Assembly: GCA_949752745.1 (NCBI GenBank)
Contig: OX457028.1
Span: 6,506,095-6,570,094, forward strand
Direction: 5' to 3'
Length of the DNA: 64,000 bases
Source: Protula sp. h YS-2021
Taxonomy: Eukaryota; Annelida; Polychaeta; Sabellida; Serpulidae
The translations under genes were made by a program, and so were the position numbers. Within the stretch, counting starts at the first letter, position 1. Every line of letters begins with the position of its first letter. Below are positions 24,101-34,407 of this stretch, piece after piece. The notes beneath the pieces are model-generated. The model made no database searches. It was given only the letters and a program-made list of their open reading frames with translations, and was not told the origin of the DNA.

Positions 24101-24691
24101 TGGTTTGAGTTCTTTGAGCACTTAAGTGAGCTTTTGATTCACTTGACAGATAATTAAGAGCACTTTATATGGGAGTTAAAGAGCACTATCTAAACAAGTT
24201 AATTAGAAACAAAAGCAATGTGGTCCACCCACCTTGATGGCCTGCATGAGGGGTGTGACGCCTTGGTTGTTGGGGACTTCAGTGCTCATGTCATAGCGTT
24301 TTAGAGCATCAACGACCAGCTTGACGACGGCAGCGCTACCGGAAATAGCCGCATGGAACAGGCACGTCTGCCCGTTCATATCTTGCTGGTTTAGGTTAAG
24401 ATCCACGTCGGCTTCTTCAAGAAGGATCCTGACTTCTTTCTCCAGAGCGTATAGGCATGCCCACGAGAGCGCGCTTCTGCCCGCGAGGTCCGCGTCGCTG
24501 ACGCGGGCTCCGTATTTTAATAACAGTTTCACCACGCGCTCGCGGTGACGGGGATGCTCGATGAAAATGGAACGAATCAGCGGCGTTTGGCCGCATTCGT
24601 CACTCGTTTCTATGGAGATGCCAGAGTCTAATAATAGACGCACTTGTCTTGGTCGTCCGGCCGACACAGCTCGTAACAACACACCGCTCAT
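21172..24691 (-). CDS. ankyrin-repeat protein, four exons, 446 aa
   Basis: Exons 24233-24691, 23526-23909, 22287-22474 and 21172-21481, joined by GT-AG introns whose phases agree (0, 0 and 2); 153+128+62+1+102 codons then TAG. I chose the ATG at 24691 (context AACATGAG) over one five codons upstream. Exon 1 encodes about four ankyrin repeats (residues about 1-150), and the ankyrin run continues a short way into exon 2. The rest is low-complexity, with an acidic patch (DSDEEE) and Ser/Pro/Arg-rich stretches, and ends in a short Cys-containing tail. The fold suggests a cytoplasmic scaffold or adaptor; no enzymatic domain is visible. The early-ankyrin plus disordered-tail layout recalls ANKRD34-type proteins, but I cannot confirm orthology. 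Intron 2 is filled with an ACACAAAAT satellite and intron 3 with a 44-bp minisatellite. Confidence 0.85.
21695..22070. repeat. 44-bp minisatellite in intron 3 of the ankyrin gene
   Basis: Eight to nine nearly perfect copies of a 44-bp unit containing ACTGAGGGGTGGGTCTACAG and TTTATGGGTCACATGTCTG. It lies between exons 22287-22474 and 21172-21481. Confidence 0.9.
22485..23165. repeat. ACACAAAATACAC satellite in intron 2 of the ankyrin gene
   Basis: A tract of about 680 bp built from ACACAAAAT and ACACGCAAAAT words, with a higher-order period of about 170 bp (a phrase with AGCACAAAATACACACACAA recurs at about 22570 and 22735). It ends about 10 bp before the exon 3 acceptor, so the usual polypyrimidine tract is provided by the complement of this repeat. 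Confidence 0.85.
23166..23525. other. rest of intron 2 of the ankyrin gene
   Basis: Unique sequence with poly-C tracts near 23370-23392 and 23470-23485; the donor GTAAGT of exon 2 lies at its right end. Confidence 0.6.
23955..24185. repeat. degenerate GAGCACTGACTTGAGGT repeat
   Basis: About ten imperfect copies of a 20-28 bp unit with GAGCACTGACTTGAGGT, inside intron 1 of the ankyrin gene. Confidence 0.7.
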
Positions 24692-25640
24692 GTTGATTGT
24701 TAACAATTTTAGTAAATATTTAGACTTTCAAAATTTCCTTTTCAGTAATTCAAATAGATCTTGATCAAACTATTATGTAAATTTTAACTTCAATTAATTT
24801 AAATTTATTTGGCCAATTGGATTTAATGGCTAATTAATATTTTCTCATTGCCAAAAAAATGTTGCTTTTTTATATCCTTTTTTTTTTTGCAATTCTTTAA
24901 AAAATTATTGTCCGCTTAAAAAAATCATTTTTCAGCAAACGTTTACTGAAGCGTGTCTGTTGTGTGTTGTCAATGTGTGAGCATGGAAACGTGATAAATC
25001 TCGTGATATTTACACCGCCACACGTGTGTCGGTCCCGTGGAGGACTTTCCACTCAGAACGGCGCGTGCCCCGCTGGTATGGACTATGCCAGGCTAATATA
25101 TATTGAACAATATTAATATAGAGTTTAATAACATTTGGCTGTGACTAGCAGATATTATTTAATCAGCGGGTTATTCTTTCTTCATTATGTCTATGCTTGG
25201 TTTTGCATTTTTAATTGATCAATGATATTAGAGAAATTATTCACTTGTTGTATTTTTACGCTATTTTAAAACCACAAAAAACGACAACTGTGCGAACGCA
25301 TTCCGCCCCCTCTTCGAGCCTTTAAATAGTCGACTCGTTGCACTTAAAAACATTTAATCACGTGATCTCGCCATTGCCGAAGCTGTCGTATATATTTGTT
25401 ATAAACAAGGAGCTGAAAATAGCCGAACACTTTTGTTTATTAATTATATTTAAGCTCAGTTATTGAACGCAAACAGCGGGTGTGGTGAGGGGATCGAGGC
25501 GGGGAGGCGTTATCGAACGTTTCACAATACATCGAGGAATATATTTTATTTTCTCATAAATAATATTCCTTTGATTGCGATCAACTCAGTAACACACGTG
25601 ACACAGAAAAGACCACTCACGCAAGCATTAAAATTGATCA
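24692..25640. other. upstream region of the 446-aa ankyrin gene
   Basis: AT-rich sequence next to the start codon. Its promoter should lie here but no clear TATA box was singled out. No other gene recognised. Confidence 0.45.
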
Positions 25641-25644
25641 GGTG

Positions 25645-26770
25645 TGTGATACAATTGCCTGCTAGCCTGGCTTGTGTGTGACGTCAGTGATACAATCCCC
25701 TGCTCGCTTGACTCATGTGTGACGTCAGTGATACAATCCCCTGCTCGCTTGACTCGTGTGTGATACAATCCCCTGCTCGCCTGACTCGTGTGTGATGTGT
25801 GTGATACAATCCCCTGCTCGACTGGCTTGTATGTGACGTCTGTGATACAATCGCCTGCTCGCCTGACTCGTGTGTGACGTCAGTGATACAATCCCCTGCT
25901 CGCTTGACTCGTGTGTGATACAATCCCCTGCTCGCCTGACTCGTGTCTGACGTCTGTGATACAATCGCCTGCTCGCCTGACTCCTGTGTGGCGTCAGTGA
26001 TACAATCCCCTGCTCGCCTGGCTTGTGTGTGACGTCTGTGATACAATCCCCTGCTCGCCTGACTCGTGTGTGACGTCTGTCATACAATCCCCTGCTCGCC
26101 TGACTCGGGTGTGACGTCTGCGATACAATCCCCTGCTCGCCTGACTCGTGTGTGACGTCTGTGGTACAATCCCCTGCTCGCCTGACTCGTGTGTGACGTC
26201 AGTGATACAATCCCCTGCTCGCCTGACTCGTGTGTGACGTCTGTGATACAATCGCCTGCTCGCCTGACTCGTGTGTGACGTCTGTGATACAATCCCCTGC
26301 TCGCCTGACTCGTGTGTGACGTCTGTGATACAATCCCCTGCTCGCCTGACTCGTGTGTGACGTGTGTGATACATTCCCCTGCTCGCCTGACTCGTGTGTG
26401 ACGTCTGTGATACAATCGCCTGCTTGCCTGACTCTTGTGTGATACAATCCCCTGCTCGCCTGACTCGTGTGTGACGTGTGTGATACATTCCCCTGCTCGC
26501 ATGACTCGTGTGTGACGTGTGTGATACATTCCCCTGCTCGCATGACTCGTGTGTGACGTCTGTGATACAATCGCCTGCTCGCCTGACTCGTGTGTGACGT
26601 GTGTGATACAATCCCCTGCTCGCCTGGCTTGTGTATGACGTCTGTGATACAATCCCCTGCTCACCTGGCTTGTGTGTGACGTGTGTGATACAATCCCCTG
26701 CTCACCTGGCTTGTGTGTGACGTGTGTGATACAATCCCCTGCTCACCTAGTTCGTGTGTGACGTGTGTGG
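25645..26770. repeat. 41-bp minisatellite
   Basis: About 27 copies of a unit containing GTGATACAATCCCCTGCTCG and CCTGACTCGTGTGTGACGTC. Some units lack the GACGTC part (about 29 bp). Many units carry GACGTC or TGACGTCA, a CRE-like palindrome. The long minus-strand frames are repeat artefacts. Confidence 0.9.
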
Positions 26771-28440
26771 CCTTTGTGTCACCTGTTTTACCGATCACCT
26801 AAAGGTCTATAGCGTTTGGAGTCCCAAAATGACATCAAAATTGTCCAATTTCTAATGACAACACAAGTCACGTGACATTTGACGCAGAAGTACAAGGATC
26901 AGCACGCAAAGTTTAAAATCTTTCGAACGCTACAAAGGCTTGAATACTAAGAAATGATTAAAATCAATCAATCACTGGCAATTTCCGAACCACGCAGAAA
27001 ATGCAACTAAAGATCGCATTACAGATTATGAAGTTATACGTAACTGAACGGTTTTCACGGGCTTTCCAGTAACTAATGGAAAAACACAGGTAATGTGACC
27101 TTGAAATTTATGGTCAAGGTCAAAATATCGAAGTTACCCCTTTCGTGATCTTCCATAGGGGTAAGAGTCTGATAACGCGGTCAAAATGACTCTATAAATG
27201 ATGAGGTCGCGACTTAGGTCACAGAGTAACACCTAATATATTAGCTTTTGTTTGTGTAGATAGCGTCTGAAAATGAGGTCAAAATCAAAATGTTTCTGAC
27301 AACTTATGAGATGCACTCAGATATTTTATCTGAGTACCAATCAGAGATACATGGTTCGTATCTTATCTTATCTAACTACGATTTAGAGATCAAGTCGGGG
27401 GAAAAGATCGCTCTATCCGTAACTGTTTCAGGTATTTAGATGTGTCGTAATTGGCCTGGGTCAAAACAATCTTTGACCTTAAAATTCAAGGTCACGACCT
27501 AGGTCACAGAGTAACACTTAATATATTAGCTTTTGTTTGGGAGGATAGCGTCTGAAAATAACTAAAATTTAGAGATAAAATATGGAGAAAAGATCGCAAT
27601 TGTTCTATGCGTAACTGTTTCAGGTATTCAGATGTGTCGAAACTGGCCTTGGTCAAAAAATCTCTAAATGTAACTCGGATATTTCTATATTTTGCATTCT
27701 GCCTCAAACTTAGGGCAGATGGGTCATGATCAAACAAGGTATATCAGCACATTTATAATTACCTATTGGGGTTGCGTGGACAAAATGGCTCGAAATTACT
27801 TTGCCTGCAACCCCTATTTTTGGATAAATTAATTTCGTTTTTAAATCACTTTTTTGCACTTTTAAGGTCTGAGATCTATGTAAATTTTAACGGCTATAAG
27901 TGATCCCATTAGACTAGTAAATGAGATTAATTCATAACCGTTAAAATTTACATACAGATACATACTCCGTCGAAAATGGATAACATGTAAGCCTGGGGCA
28001 CGTACGCACGGAAATCCATGTGCAGTCGTGTCGTAATCGCCATAGCTTAGTATGACATCCATCTCTTTCTGCTGACGTCACTTCGAAGGCGGTCGGAGCT
28101 ATGCAGTATGGAATTACTAGCAGTTGTATGAGGCCATCCAAATGAATACCCCCTTCCCTCCCTGACATCAAAATGAGTAAGGAGTAACGAAATAACGGCA
28201 AAATATCCCAACGCACTATTTTTTCAAATAGATGTATTTGCTATGAGTTAAAAACAAACATTAGGGATTCTTCAGAAGTTAAGCAGGAACTTTTGTAAAT
28301 AAACACAGTTTCAAAGTTAATATATTTATTAACAGTTTTCTAATGTTCATAACAAAAAGAAAAACAAAAAACAAAAATGAAATAAATATTTGGTGCGCAT
28401 TTAAGGTTTTAATTGTAGAACACTTTCATGTGAGACAAAA
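26771..28440. other. non-coding, partly duplicated
   Basis: Two diverged copies of a block of about 290 bp (a phrase with ACAGAGTAACACTTAATATA and TTAGCTTTTGTTTG occurs at about 27220 and 27505). A hairpin lies at 27880-27951. No gene recognised. Confidence 0.5.
27880..27951. repeat. inverted repeat (hairpin)
   Basis: GTAAATTTTAACGG at 27880-27893 is repeated in perfect complement at 27938-27951, with a 44-nt loop. Confidence 0.7.
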
Positions 28441-28450
28441 AAAAAATATA

Positions 28451-28585
28451 GCTGGATCCTCCACTTAGCACAGCAGTCCGAAAGCACAGCAGTCCGAAAG
28501 CACAGCAGTCCGAAAGCACAGCAGTGCGAAAATGAGCTATCGAAATAAGAAATACAGTGTATTGTCTGAAGACTGTTCAGTGAGG
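28451..28585. repeat. small inverted-repeat element with internal 16-bp repeats
   Basis: AGCTGGATCCTCCACT at the left end pairs with AGTGAGGATCCAGCT at the right end. Between them are four copies of AGCACAGCAGTCCGAA. This resembles a tiny foldback element or MITE remnant. Confidence 0.6.
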
Positions 28586-28705
28586 ATCCAGCTGTGTAAA
28601 ATAACCTTATTTAATTTGAATTTAAAATTTAATACAACTCAAAAGTGAAATTAATTTTAACATTGAGATACTTAATTTGGTGTACGGTGCGGTACGGTGT
28701 ACCAC

Positions 28706-29385
28706 CAGGAGTTGTATTCGCTTTGTGAATCACGTATGACGTTGTATTCGCTTAGTTAATCACGTGTGACGTTGTATTCGCTTAGTCAATCACGTGTGAC
28801 GTTGTATTCGCTTATTCAATCAGGTGTGACGGTGTATTCGCTTAGTCAATCACGTGTGACGTTGTATTCGCTTAGTCAATCACGTGTGATCTGTATTCGC
28901 TTAGTCAATCACGTGTGACGTTGTATTCGCTTTATCAATCACGTGTGACGTTGTATTCGCTTAGTCAATCACGTGTGACGTTGTATTCGCTTATTCAATC
29001 AGGTGTGACGGTGTATTCGCTTAGTCAATCACGTGTGACGTTGTATTCGCTTAGTTAATCACGTGTGACGTTGTATTCGCTTAGTCAATCACGTGTGATC
29101 TGTATTCGCTTAGTCAATCACGTGTGACGTTGTATTCGCTTAGTCAATCACGTGTGACGTTGTATTCGCTTAGTCAATCACGTGTGACGTTGTATTCGCT
29201 TATTCAATCAGGTGTGACGTTGTATTCGCTTAGTCAATCACGTGTGGCGTTGTATTCACGTTGTCAATCACGTGTGACGTTGTAGTCGCTTAGTCAATCA
29301 CGTGTGACGTTGTATTCGCTTAGTCAATCACGTGTGACGTTGTATTCGCTTAGTCAATCACGTATGACGTTGTAGTTGCTTTAAT
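28706..29385. repeat. 30-bp minisatellite
   Basis: About 22 copies of a unit containing GTTGTATTCGCTTAGTCAAT and CACGTGTGAC, nearly perfect; two units are shortened by 2 bp. Each contains the E-box CACGTG. There are no unique spacers, so it is not a CRISPR-like array. Confidence 0.9.
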
Positions 29386-29469
29386 ATGTTTTGAAAATAA
29401 CGGCGCTGTCCAATTCCGAAATCTTTCATTCTTACGGCTGTTCAGGAATCTTGGTTCGTGGTCGAGCTA

Positions 29470-32400
29470 TGCTAGGTCACTCTCCACCCATTCCTCTCAA
29501 GCCTTTCCTCCTAGGTCACTCTCCACCTATACCCCCTCAAGCCCCTCCTCCTAGGTCACTCTCCAGCCATCCCCCTCAAGCCCCTCCTCCTAGGTCACTC
29601 TCCACCCATCCCCCTCAAGCCCCTTCTCCTATGTCACTCTACACCCATCCCCCTCAAGCCCCTCCTCCTAGGTCACTCCCCACCCATCCCCCTCAAGCCC
29701 CTCCTCCTAAGTCACTCTCCACCCATCCCCCTCAAGCCCCTCCTCCTAGATCACTCTCCATCTATCCCCCTCAAGCCCCTCCTCCTAGGTCACTCTCCAC
29801 CCATCCCTCTCAAGCCCCTCCTCCTAGGTCACTCTCCACCCATTCCTCTCAAGCCCCTCCTCCTAGGTCACTCTCCACCCATCCTCCTCAAGCCCCTCCT
29901 CCTAGGTCACTCTCCACCAATCCCCCTCATGCCCCTCCTCCTAGGTCACTCTCCACCCATCCCCCTCATGCCCCTCCTCCTAGGTCACTCTCCACCCATC
30001 CTCCTCAAGCCCCTCCTCCTAGGTCACTCTCCACCCATCCCCCTCATGCCCCTCCTCCTAGGTCACTCTCCACCCATTCCTCTCAAGCCCCTCCTCCCAG
30101 GTCACACTCCACCCATCCCCCTCAAGCCCCTCCTCCTAGGTCACTCTCCACCCATTCCTCTCAAGCCCCTCCTCCCAGGTCACTCTCCACCCATCCCCCT
30201 CAAGCCTCTCCTCCTAGGTCACTCTCCACCCATCCCCCTCAAGCCCCTCCTTCTAAGTCACTCTCCACCCATCCCCCTCAAGCCCCTCCTCCTAGGTCAC
30301 TCTCCACCCATCCCCCTCAAGCCCCTCCTCCTGGGTCACTCTCCACCCATCCCCCTCAAGCCCCTCCTCCTAGGTCACTCTCCACCCATTCCTCTCAAGC
30401 CTCTCCTCCTAGGTCACTCTCCACCTATCCCCCCTCAAGCCCCTCCTCCTAGGTCACTCTCCAGCCATCCCCCTCAAGCCCCTCCTCCTAGGTCACTCTC
30501 CACCCATCCCCCTCAAGCCCCTCCTCCTAGGTCACTCTCCACCCATCCCCCTCAAGCCCCTCCTCCTAAGTCACTCTCCACCCATCCCCCTCAAGCCCCT
30601 CCTCCTAGGTCACTCTCCAGCCATCACCCTCAAGCCCCTCCTCCTAGGTCACTCTCAACCCATCCCCCTCAAGCCCCTCTTCCTAAGTCACTCTCCACCC
30701 ATCCCCCTCAAGCCCCTCCTCCTAATTCACTCTCCACCCATCCCCCTCAAGCCCCTCCTCCTAGGTCACTCTCCACCCATCCCCCTCAAGCCCCTCCTCC
30801 TGGGTCACTCTCCACCCATCCCCCTCAAGCCCCTCCTCCTAGGTCACTCTCCACCCATTCCTCTCAAGCCTCTCTTCCTAGGTCACTCTCCACCTATCCC
30901 CCCTCAAGCCCCTCCTCCTAGGTCACTCTCCAGCCATCCCCCTCATGCCCCTCCTCCTAGGTCACTCTCCACCCATCCCCCTGAAGCCCCTCCTCCTAAG
31001 TCACTCTCCACCCATCCCCCTCAAGCCCCTCCTCCTAGGTCACTCTCCAGCCATCCCCCTCAAGCCCCTCCTCCTAGTTCACTCTCAACTCATCCCCCTC
31101 AAGCCCCTCCTCCTAAGTCACTCTCCACCCATCCCCCTCAAGCCCCTCCTCCTATGTCACTCTCCACCCATCCCCCTCAAGCCCCTCCTCCTAGGTCACT
31201 CTCCACCCATCCCCCTCAAGCCCCTCCTCCTGGGTCACTCTCCACCCATCCCCCTCAAGCCCCTCCTCCTAGGTCACTCTCCACCCATTCCTCTCAAGCC
31301 TCTCCTCCTAGGTCACTCTCCACGTATCCCCCCTCAAGCCCCTCCTCCTAGGTCACTCTCCAGCCCTCCCCCTCAAGCCCCTCCTCCTAGGTCACTCTCC
31401 ACCCATCCCCCTGAAGCCCCTCCTCCTAAGTCACTCTCCACCCATCCCCCTCAAGCCCCTCCTCCTAGGTCACTCTCCACCCATCCCCCTCAAGCCCCTC
31501 CTCCTAGGTCACTCTCCACCCATCCCCCTCAAGCCCCTCCTCCTAAGTCACTCTCCACCCATCCCCCTCAAGCCCCTCCTCCTAGGTCACTCTCCACCCA
31601 TTCCTCTCAAGCCTCTCCTCCTAGGTCACTCTCCACCTATCCCCCCTCAAGCCCCTCCTCCTAGGTCACTCTCCAGCCATCCCCCTCAAGCCCCTCCTCC
31701 TAGGTCACTCTCCACCCATCCCCCTCAAGCCCCTCCTCCTAAGTCACTCTCCACCCATCCCCCTCAAGCCCCTCCTCCTAGGTCACTCTCCACCCATTCC
31801 TCTCAAGCCTCTCCTCCTAGGTCACTCTCCACCTATCCCCCCTCAAGCCCCTCCTCCTAGGTCACTCTCCAGCCATCCCCCTCAAGCCCCTCCTCCTTGG
31901 TCACTCTCCACCCATCCCCCTCAAGCCCTTCCTCCTAGGTCACTCTCAACCCATCTCCCTCAAACCCCTCCTCCTAGGTCACTCTCCACCCATCCCCCTC
32001 AAGCCCTTCCTCCTAGGTCACTCTCCACCCATCCCCCTCAAGCCCCTCCTCCTAGGTCACTCTCCACCCATCCCCCTCAAGCCCCTCCTCCTAGGTCACT
32101 CTCCACCCATCCCCCTCAAGCCCCTCCTCCTAGGTCACTCTCCACCCATCCCCCTCAATCCCCTCCTCCTAGGTCACTCTCCACCCATCCCCCTCAAGCC
32201 CCTCCTCCTAGGTCACTCTCCACCCATCCCCCTCAAGCCCCTCCTCCTAGGTCACTCTCCACCCATCCCCCTCAAGCCCCTCCTCCTAGGTCACTCTCCA
32301 CCAATCCCCCTAAAGCCCTTCCTCCTAGGTCACTCTCAACCCATCTCCCTCAAACCCCTCCTCCTAGGTCACTCTCCACCCATCCCCCTCAAGCCCTTCC

Positions 32401-32535
32401 TCCTAGGTCACTCTCCACCCATCCCCCTCAAGCCCCTCCTCCTAGGTCACTCTCCACCCATCCCCCTCAAGCCCCTCCTCCTAGGTCACTCTCCACCCAT
32501 CCCCCTTAAGCCCCTCCTCCTAGGTCACTCTCTGT
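29470..32535. repeat. 39-bp minisatellite, about 78 copies
   Basis: A tandem array of a 39-bp unit (CCTAGGTCACTCTCCACCCA followed by TCCCCCTCAAGCCCCTCCT). Thirteen codons per unit keep frames open for 200-350 codons of Pro/Ser/Leu-rich repeat, but single-base insertions (an extra C in units near 29530, 30428, 30898, 31326, 31637 and 31836) break them. These marked units delimit a higher-order repeat. Confidence 0.95.
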
Positions 32536-33389
32536 CCTAATTTCTGCCAGTTCGAGTCAAAGAAACCCGATAAACCACCCCACTTCCCCCTGCTCCTCCT
32601 CCCCCTCCTCCTTCCCTAACCCCCTTTCCTCCCCTCCTTCCTCCTCCTCCTCCTCCCTTTCTCCGCCAATCCCCTCCTCCTCCTCGTCCCCTCTCTTTCT
32701 CCTCCCCTCCTCTCCTCCTCCTCCTCCTCCTCTCCAACCAGTTTCTTCTTTGCCCCTTCCTTATAAAAGAAAGAACTGCATGACATTCGAACAGCCATAA
32801 GTCGAAATGTTTAATGAAAGACTTCTTCGCGGCAGCCGATGTGGTGCATACGTGCTAAATTTAACACCTTTGAAAACTGCCAATCCATTGATCCGTTAAT
32901 TGATTTCTAACGTAATAGCATCTCATAGCCATGGTGGTCCTTGTCCGCACATAAATAGCTTCCGTTGCACCCTCCCCCCCCCCCCCCCCCCTCATCCCCG
33001 TTTTAGAGACCCACGCAACAAACATCACATCAGAATGCGCTCATATAACACCCAAATTGAACATCTCACTTGGACTCACATAACTATAAGAATGCATTCT
33101 TATAACTCAAGCTTTATTTACTGAGTGCTCTCTCATCAATTAAAACAAACCAAAATAATAAATAAACAACAGTAAACACAACACAAACAGATTCACAGAT
33201 ATTTCACTCCACTTTAATTTAAGTTTTTTTCTGGACTTCGCCAAAAATCCTCCTGTTCGCAATTCACAGTTAACAAAACAAACCCAGAACAAACGTTTAA
33301 CAAATGCATCAATAAGTAAACGCAACTGGCCCAAAAACTAAACAGATTCCATCATAGTTCTGACCTCGTTTTACCAGAAAGCCTCGCTC
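32536..33389. other. non-coding, CT-rich then unique
   Basis: A CCTCCT-rich tract (32580-32745) continues the skew of the minisatellite; then unique sequence with a poly-C tract at about 32972-32992. No gene recognised. Confidence 0.55.
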
Positions 33390-33925
33390 GTGAGTAGAGC
33401 AGAACCCCGGGGTAGGACCAGTCCGCAACTTGGATAGCACCAGTCTGCAACTGGGATAGGACCAGCCCGCAAATGAGATAGGACCTACCTGCAACTGAGA
33501 TAAGACCACCCCGCAACTCGGTTAGGATTAGCACGAAACTGGGATAGGATCATCCCGCAACTGGGACCCACCACAAACAGGACCACTCCAGAAATCGGAA
33601 CACGTCATGTAATGGGATATGACCGTGCCTCAACTAGCATAGGACCACCAAGCGACTGGGTTAAGATCAGTCCGAAACTGGGATAGGACGACCCCGCAGC
33701 TGGGATAGGACCACCCCGCAACCGGGATAAGACCACCCCGCAATTGGGACCACATCACAAACAGGACCACCCCAGAAATCGGAGCACGTCAACAATAGGA
33801 CCGCTCGGGAAATCGGACCACATCACCAATAAGACCACTCCGGAAATCGGACCACATCACCAATAGGACCGCTCCGGTAATCGGACCACTCCACCAATAG
33901 GACCAACAGTCCCGTTCTCGGAGCC
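33390..33925. repeat. GGGATAGGACCACCCCGCAA-type degenerate repeat
   Basis: About 20 imperfect copies of a 20-25 bp unit (AACTGGGATAGGACCA and variants such as AATCGGACCACATCACCAAT). Related units occur at 38150-39035. Confidence 0.75.
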
Positions 33926-34407
33926 TTCCATTATGAAGAACTCCGCAAATGGGTACCACCTCACAAACCGGACAACATTAGCTCAGGACCGCCGATGGTC
34001 CTATTGCCAGGAATCCGGTATCCGGTCTTTCGGGAATCCCGTATCCGGTGTATCAGGGGTATTTTTTTTGTTGAATCGGGATGCTGACCACTTCGGGATA
34101 GCATATAAAAATGGTAAATATACTGGAAATGAATATACTCCGGGAGTGTCCAGAAAGAGTTTCCCTGAAAAAATATTGCAATTTCCGCATATTTCAGATC
34201 CAAACAGAGAGTGGGAAAAACTGCCTTCCTTACAACTATAATTTCTCTTTTTTTTTCATCAGTTTAAAAAAAAAAAGCCTGCAGGTTAAATGGTGACGAA
34301 GATATACAGGCAATCATACACAGAGACAACTAGACAGACATACACACACTCAACAATTACACATTTAGCCGCCCTGTATATTCTACTAAGCCCAAGGGCC
34401 AATTCTT
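33926..34407. other. 3' flank of the 467-aa gene
   Basis: Unique sequence with short direct repeats (GGAATCCGGTATCCGG-like, 34008-34055) and an A-rich run near 34265-34275. No further gene recognised. Confidence 0.45.

Noticed and set aside
25684..26664. Frames of 120-205 codons (SGEQGIVSQTSHT-like)
   Set aside because: The 41-bp minisatellite is open in all three frames with the same peptide in permuted order; no start, domain or splice support.
28706..29385. Possible CRISPR-like array
   Set aside because: 30-bp units abut directly with no unique spacers and the genome is eukaryotic; it is a minisatellite.
29391..31664. Proline/serine-rich frames of 353, 330 and 239 codons
   Set aside because: They are the 39-bp minisatellite read in frame; the unit is a multiple of three and stops are simply absent.
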